A stretch of 5,048 nt of DNA from Candidatus Binatia bacterium (GTDB taxonomy: Bacteria; Desulfobacterota_B; Binatia; UBA9968), in contig JAICHC010000283.1 of the NCBI GenBank assembly GCA_025922795.1, forward strand, positions 1 through 5,048, read 5' to 3'. A model generated the notes under the pieces. The model did not search any database. It was not told the DNA's origin and saw only the letters and a program-made list of their open reading frames with translations. Below are positions 1 to 5,048 of the stretch, piece after piece. Both the position numbers and the translations under genes were made by a program. Position 1 is the stretch's first letter; each line of letters begins with the position of its first letter.

Positions 1-196
1 GACCCACCGCCTGGCAGAAAAGCGAATCGGTGCAAAAAAAGCGTTTTTACAGGAGGTTTTGAAGGAAGTGAGAGTGCGCGGCAGCCACGTCACACTCACT
101 TATAAACTGCCACTGCGAGCCTCTGAGGGCAAGTTCTTTACACTGTTGGGTTTGGTGGGCCCACCTGGAGTCGAACCAGGGACCAACCGGTTATGA
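1..196 (+). CDS. C-terminal fragment of a probable site-specific (serine-type) recombinase, ending inside the tRNA gene
   Basis: The frame starting at base 2 is open from the left edge to a TGA at 194-196, giving about 64 residues; the start lies outside the window. The visible part has an amphipathic stretch (KKAFLQEVLKEV), then EVRVRGSHVTLTYKLPLR, a beta-rich piece resembling the C-terminal ends of large serine recombinases, then GKFFTLLGLVGPPGVEPGTNRL split over the tRNA boundary. The final residues GPPGVEPGTNRL are simply the antisense of the acceptor, T arm and anticodon stem of the adjacent tRNA. Such tails are common on recombinases of elements integrated at tRNA genes, where the attachment site overlaps the 3' end of the recombinase gene. 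The catalytic domain is not in the window, so serine versus tyrosine class is inferred from tail style only. It converges on rpoD-tRNA. Alternative: a chance open frame, but the recognisable tail and continuous frame argue against this. Confidence 0.55.
   Translation, partial: THRLAEKRIGAKKAFLQEVLKEVRVRGSHVTLTYKLPLRASEGKFFTLLGLVGPPGVEPGTNRL
66..101 (-). repeat. Long imperfect inverted repeat (hairpin) downstream of the tRNA
   Basis: Arms 66-76 and 91-101 pair over 10 of 11 positions (aagtgagagtg against cacactcactt). Inside them 77-81 pairs with 85-89 around a 3-base loop, with one bulged base at 90. In minus-strand RNA the inner arm gains a G-U pair that is a C-A mismatch on the plus strand, so the fold is slightly better in the direction of rpoD and tRNA transcription. 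It begins about 50 bases past the tRNA 3' end. No T-run follows on either strand, so it is not a canonical intrinsic terminator. It also lies inside the recombinase reading frame (the EVRVRGSHVTLTY part). It could be a 3' processing or attenuating hairpin, a recombination-site repeat, or chance. Confidence 0.4.
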
Positions 197-229
197 GCCG
201 GTGGCTCTAACCAACTGAGCTATGGGCCC
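153..229 (-). tRNA. tRNA with CAU anticodon, probably tRNA-Ile2 (lysidine type), encoded CCA
   Basis: The minus strand folds as a complete cloverleaf of 77 nt including an encoded CCA at 153-155. There is a 7-bp acceptor stem (GGGCCCA with TGGGCCC), a D arm (GCTC..GAGC), an anticodon stem ACCGG/CCGGT with loop CTCATAA (anticodon at 193-195), a 5-base variable region, and a T arm CCTGG-TTCGACT-CCAGG; all stems are perfectly paired. CAU can be elongator Met, initiator Met or Ile2 read as AUA after lysidine modification by TilS. The acceptor pair 1-72 is G-C, unlike the mismatched initiator. Acceptor pairs C4-G69 and C5-G68 are the known TilS-favouring features of E. coli tRNA-Ile2 and differ from E. 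coli elongator Met, so Ile2 is preferred. It sits 45 bases downstream of the rpoD stop and its 3' half is shared with the end of the convergent recombinase frame. Confidence 0.93.
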
Positions 230-238
230 GTATGCTTT

Positions 239-266
239 AGTTTATGCCGAATCAGCCGAAGCGCAA
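239..266 (-). promoter_or_regulatory. Weak candidate sigma-70 promoter for the tRNA
   Basis: Read on the minus strand, TTGCGC (261-266) and TAAACT (239-244) are separated by 16 bases, and the -10 box ends 9 bases before the tRNA 5' end. The matches to TTGACA and TATAAT are 3/6 and 4/6. No terminator is evident between rpoD and the tRNA, so co-transcription with rpoD is equally possible. Confidence 0.22.
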
Positions 267-274
267 TCTGCGGG

Positions 275-2149
<1,875 letters not shown>

Positions 2150-2156
2150 TCTAGTA

Positions 2157-2162
2157 TCCTTT
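2157..2162 (-). promoter_or_regulatory. Shine-Dalgarno site supporting the upstream rpoD start
   Basis: On the minus strand AAAGGA lies 7 bases before ATG 2147-2149, inside the dnaG coding region. This is the clearest ribosome binding site near the start of rpoD and the reason for choosing the longer N-terminus. The first ATG downstream of the amber codon (1949-1951) has no comparable site. Confidence 0.5.
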
Positions 2163-3888
2163 CTCTCTTCGCATTCTCGTCCTTCTGTTCTTCCGCTGCG
2201 CGAATCGCCAGGCGCAGCTCGCGTTCCATGCCCTTGAGATGCTTGCGGCGCAAATGGGTCAGACAGTCGTCGGCCATGCGCGTGCATTCGGCGTCGGTGA
2301 GGTTCTCGCGTTCCAGAGACAGCGCGGTAATTTCACCTGCCTGCTCGACGGACAAGTCTTGCAGTAATCGTGAAACATCGATCTGGCGGTTTTCCTGCCA
2401 TTGCAGCACCACGTTGTCGACGATCGCGCCCCACTTCAGGCCAAACCCTTGCCGCGCTTCCGGCACGCGCGCGATGCTTTCGACCACGGCGGGCAAGCGC
2501 AGCATCAGGCGCACCAATGCTCGCTCGGCAACGTCATCGCGGCTTTGCATGGTTGCGTCCGGAGATCCGCTCTGGGCGCGCGCCGACGCGGCACGGCCGG
2601 CCGGGGTTGCACTCGGGCGCCGCAGCAATTCCTCGCGAATGCCCAGGAACTCGACGGCTCGTCTGGCCAGCAAATCGGTCTCGAAAGCATTGTTCACCTT
2701 GGCCAGCAGCCGGCTGACTTCTCCGGCGATCTGACTTTTGCCTTCGAGCGTCTTGCCGTAGCGTTGCTCGAGCCATGAAAAGTAGTAGTCGGCCAGCGGC
2801 ACGGCCTCATCGAGGATCGCTTCCAAAGCGGCCTTGCCGTGGCTACGCACAAAGGTATCAGGGTCATCGCCTTTCGGCAAAAAGGACGCCCTCCCGAGCA
2901 TCCCCGCTTCGACAAAAATCTCAAAGCTGCGCGATGCTGCTTTGCGGCCCGCGTCGTCGCCATCGAACAGCGCGATGATATTTTTGGTATAGCGCGAGAG
3001 CACGCGCACATGATCCGGCGTCAGAGCGGTGCCCAGAGTCGCCACCGCGTACGGTAGATCATGCTGCAACAGCGCGATCACGTCGAGATAACCTTCGACG
3101 ACCACGACACGATCGGCTTTGCGGATGCCCTCTTTGGCTTGATAAAGCCCGTAGAGGGTCGAGCCTTTGTGAAACAGCGGCGTCTCGCTCGAATTGAGAT
3201 ACTTGGGCATCGCCTGATCGAGCACGCGCCCGCCAAACGCGATGACTTTGCCGGCGGGGCTGACGATCGGGAAAATCACGCGCGCAAAGAATTTTTCATA
3301 AAATTTCTGGCCTTCGCGCTGGCCGATCAGGCCGAGCCGGTAGGCGTCGTGAGAAGAAATCTGCTCCTGGCTAAAGAGCTTGGCTAGTCCCGAACCGGCT
3401 TGCGGCGCGTAGCCGAGCATAAACCTTCGCGCCGTCGCTTCATCGACGCCGCGCGCGTTCAGGTACTCGAGAGCCTTTCTTCCTTCGGGATGAGCGAACA
3501 GAATCTTTTGATAGTTGAGCGCGACCCGTTCGTTGATCCGGTAAAGCTTTTCTCTTTCTCCGGTGTCTTGCCGGGCGCCTCGGCGGCCCTCATGTTCGAC
3601 CGTGATCCCGTAGCGTTTGGCGACCCGCTCCACGGCTTCTGGGAAGGTCAGATGATCGTAGTTCATCAAGAAATGGAAAACGCTGCCGCCGGACTGACAG
3701 CCGAAGCAATGATAAATTCCTTTTTCCTCGCTGACGGTAAACGAAGGCGTCTTCTCGGCGTGAAACGGGCAAAGCCCCATGTAATTGCGGCCGGCTTTTT
3801 TGAGCGTTACATGATCGGAAATAACCTCGACAATAGAGGCGCGCCGGCGAATCTCGGCGATTTTGTCCTGGCTAATCATTCCCGGTCG

Positions 3889-4422
3889 CTACAGCCGCGC
3901 CGCACCCGAAGACGAGGTCGGTTGCGAAGCCTCGCCGGCGAAAACTCTCTCCTTGCCAAAATGCACAAGACCCCGGCCCAGCCGGGACAGCGGCTCGACC
4001 AGATAGGAACTTGCCAAGTCATCGCGCGACGGCGCCGGCAGCAACGAAGTCGAATTGAGCGTAAATATCGTCAAGGCGATCACGGCGATACCCTTGCCGA
4101 GGCCAAGGGCGATGCCTCCAGTCCGATTGAGGGCGGTAAGAAAGAGCAGTCTTTCCGAGCGATGCAACATCCAACCCGCCAGGTTCAGAAGAAAATACAC
4201 GATAAAGAAAACGGTCACGAAAGAAATGCCCTTCAACAGCAACGGCGAGGTCCGCCAATGTTGAGAGAGGAGCGCAGCGAGGTCTTGATCGTACGCCACG
4301 GCCGCCATGAAGCCCGCGGCCAAGCCGGCGAGAGAAAAAAACTCCCGAAAAAAACCCCTGAAAAACCCGCGCAAGCCGAATAGGGCAAAAACGCCGAGAA
4401 GAATGAGATCCACCCAGTTCAC
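3889..4422 (-). CDS. CvpA-family integral membrane protein
   Basis: Predicted inner-membrane protein of the CvpA family, named for colicin V production; its molecular role is poorly defined. Starting at GTG 4420-4422 it is 177 aa and begins MNWVDLILLGVFALFGLRGF, the typical family N-terminus. The diagnostic motif RGFFRGFFREFFSLAG (19-34) follows the first hydrophobic segment. About four membrane segments are visible, near 3-17, 26-43, 61-86 and 101-121, followed by a hydrophilic tail rich in Ser, Ala and Arg. An in-frame GTG at 4465-4467 would add 15 residues (SRYYWPVSSERFPP) that do not look like family sequence, and it overlaps the candidate promoter, so the shorter start is preferred. No clear SD precedes either start. 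The gene ends in TAG, 9 bases before dnaG and in the same frame as dnaG. Confidence 0.85.
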   Translation of the reverse strand: MNWVDLILLGVFALFGLRGFFRGFFREFFSLAGLAAGFMAAVAYDQDLAALLSQHWRTSPLLLKGISFVTVFFIVYFLLNLAGWMLHRSERLLFLTALNRTGGIALGLGKGIAVIALTIFTLNSTSLLPAPSRDDLASSYLVEPLSRLGRGLVHFGKERVFAGEASQPTSSSGAARL

Positions 4423-4592
4423 TGGCGGGAACCGTTCAGATGACACGGGCCAATAGTATCGCGACACGGTGGGCGTAGCAATTTGACGAGCCGCACGGAT
4501 TTCGCCTGACCGCCGTAAGCCAATAACATCTGCGAAACTGCGCTCAAGGCCGACCGGAGCCGCCTAGGTGCTCTGGTCGAGCCGAGGGATCT
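4423..4592. other. Spacer between yqeY and cvpA without a recognisable gene
   Basis: This 170-base gap is the longest non-coding stretch within the operon. It contains the candidate promoter described separately. On the minus strand, the yqeY frame stays open for 56 codons past the yqeY stop, and an internal ATG there could give a 36-residue peptide, but neither resembles a known protein nor has a convincing ribosome site. Short GC-rich inverted repeats are present just after yqeY without a T-run, so no intrinsic terminator is called. Confidence 0.5.
4453..4481 (-). promoter_or_regulatory. Candidate sigma-70 promoter upstream of cvpA-dnaG-rpoD
   Basis: On the minus strand TTGCTA (4476-4481) and TACTAT (4453-4458) are separated by exactly 17 bases; each matches the consensus at 4 of 6 positions. 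A transcript would start near 4446, leaving a leader of about 24 bases before the preferred cvpA GTG at 4422. The position in the only sizeable gap of the operon supports it as an internal promoter allowing cvpA-dnaG-rpoD to be expressed independently of yqeY. It was found by eye without scoring. Confidence 0.35.
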
Positions 4593-5039
4593 TTATCCTT
4601 CGAGAAGCCCTCGGGCCAATTCGTTGACCCGTTTGCCATCGCTCCGGCCGGCGACCTTGGGCATCACCAGCTTCATGACCTTGCCGAGATCCTGGACGCC
4701 GCTGGCGCCCGCCTCGGCGATGCAGCTCTGAATCAACGCTCTCACTTCCTCTTCGGAAAGCGGCTGCGGCAAGAAGCGTTTGAGCACGGCCATCTCCGCC
4801 TCTTCTTTTTTTGCCAGATCTTCCCGCCCGCCCTTGCGATACAAATCGCTCGCTTCAGAACGCTGCTTGCAGAGGGTCGTTATCGTCTTCTGGACGTCCT
4901 CATCGCTCAACTCTCGGCGCACCCGGATCTCTTCGTTGTGCACCGCCGAGAGCAGTAACCGCAGCGTTGAAAGCGTGACTCGATCGCCGCTCTTCATCGC
5001 TTGTTTGACGGTCTCCTGAATCTCGGCTTTAAGTGGCAT
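4593..5039 (-). CDS. yqeY: GatB/YqeY domain protein YqeY
   Basis: Stand-alone YqeY protein, related to the tail domain of the GatB subunit of tRNA amidotransferase and thought to bind tRNA; no catalytic role is established. From ATG 5037-5039 it is 148 aa, the normal family length (E. coli about 147). Family motifs are clear: an N-terminal helix (LKAEIQETVKQAMKSGD), STLRLLLSAVHNEEI (23-37), KQRSEASDLYRKGGREDLAKKE (58-79 region), LKRFLPQPLSEEEV and the C-terminal LGKVMKLVMPKVAGRSDGKRVN region. A GTG immediately before (5040-5042) is a possible start one codon longer; the ATG matches the usual family start better. The upstream base context (TGATG) would let an upstream gene end in TGA overlapping this ATG. 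In related genomes rpsU lies here, but only nine bases are visible. Ends in TAA. Confidence 0.95.
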   Translation of the reverse strand: MPLKAEIQETVKQAMKSGDRVTLSTLRLLLSAVHNEEIRVRRELSDEDVQKTITTLCKQRSEASDLYRKGGREDLAKKEEAEMAVLKRFLPQPLSEEEVRALIQSCIAEAGASGVQDLGKVMKLVMPKVAGRSDGKRVNELARGLLEG

Positions 5040-5048
5040 CACTCGAAC

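Noticed and set aside
34..48. A7 and T5 runs (aaaaaaagcgttttt) as an intrinsic terminator
   Set aside because: The stem would be A-T only around a 3-base loop with no GC-rich part; it lies within the recombinase frame, where the runs encode Lys and Phe/Leu codons.
154..165. Perfect 12-base palindrome ggtgggcccacc
   Set aside because: It is the tRNA acceptor 3' strand running into ACC and the T stem; it follows from the tRNA sequence and needs no separate function.
3400..4383. Plus-strand open frame of 327 codons spanning dnaG and cvpA
   Set aside because: It crosses two well-supported genes on the other strand, including their junction, and is low-complexity and Arg/Gln-rich towards its end, as expected of an antisense shadow.
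4424..4592. Open frame continuing past the yqeY stop, with an internal ATG for a 36-residue peptide
   Set aside because: YqeY already has its normal length and C-terminus; the downstream frame has no family resemblance or clear ribosome site, and an open stretch of this length is expected by chance in G+C-rich DNA.

Overview
This window is a chromosomal macromolecular-synthesis (MMS) type locus read on the minus strand. In transcription order it holds yqeY, a cvpA-like membrane gene, dnaG (primase), rpoD (housekeeping sigma factor) and a tRNA with a CAU anticodon that is probably tRNA-Ile2. The far left edge carries, on the plus strand and facing this operon, the 3' end of a gene that looks like a site-specific recombinase; its last codons are the tRNA gene read backwards. 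The order yqeY-(cvpA)-dnaG-rpoD, normally preceded by rpsU, and an RpoD with a large acidic/coiled non-conserved region suggest a deltaproteobacterial-type lineage (Desulfobacterota, Binatota or relatives). The DNA is moderately G+C-rich. Phylum is an inference from gene order and protein style, not a proven placement.

Layout: 1-196 (+), recombinase C-terminus, cut by the window edge. 153-229 (-), tRNA with encoded CCA. 275-2149 (-), rpoD, with an in-frame TAG at 2015-2017. 2077-3879 (-), dnaG. 3889-4422 (-), cvpA-like. 4423-4592, a spacer of 170 bases with a candidate sigma-70 promoter. 4593-5039 (-), yqeY, essentially complete. The genes are tightly packed: cvpA and dnaG are 9 bases apart, and the best-supported rpoD start lies inside the end of dnaG.

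How the genes work together: DnaG lays down primers for DNA replication, RpoD directs RNA polymerase to housekeeping promoters, and the tRNA serves translation. Their co-location, with rpsU presumably just beyond the right edge, is the classic coupling of replication, transcription and translation in one transcript.

Two things stand out. First, highly conserved RpoD residues ([18 protein letters not shown]) lie upstream of the first uninterrupted ATG but downstream of an in-frame amber codon. The essential sigma factor is therefore interrupted at its very N-terminus by a real mutation, by a sequence error or by a recoded TAG. Second, the recombinase tail runs into the tRNA up to its anticodon, the signature of a mobile element integrated at a tRNA gene. 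No wholly new system is visible in this window; the element itself would lie to the left, outside it.
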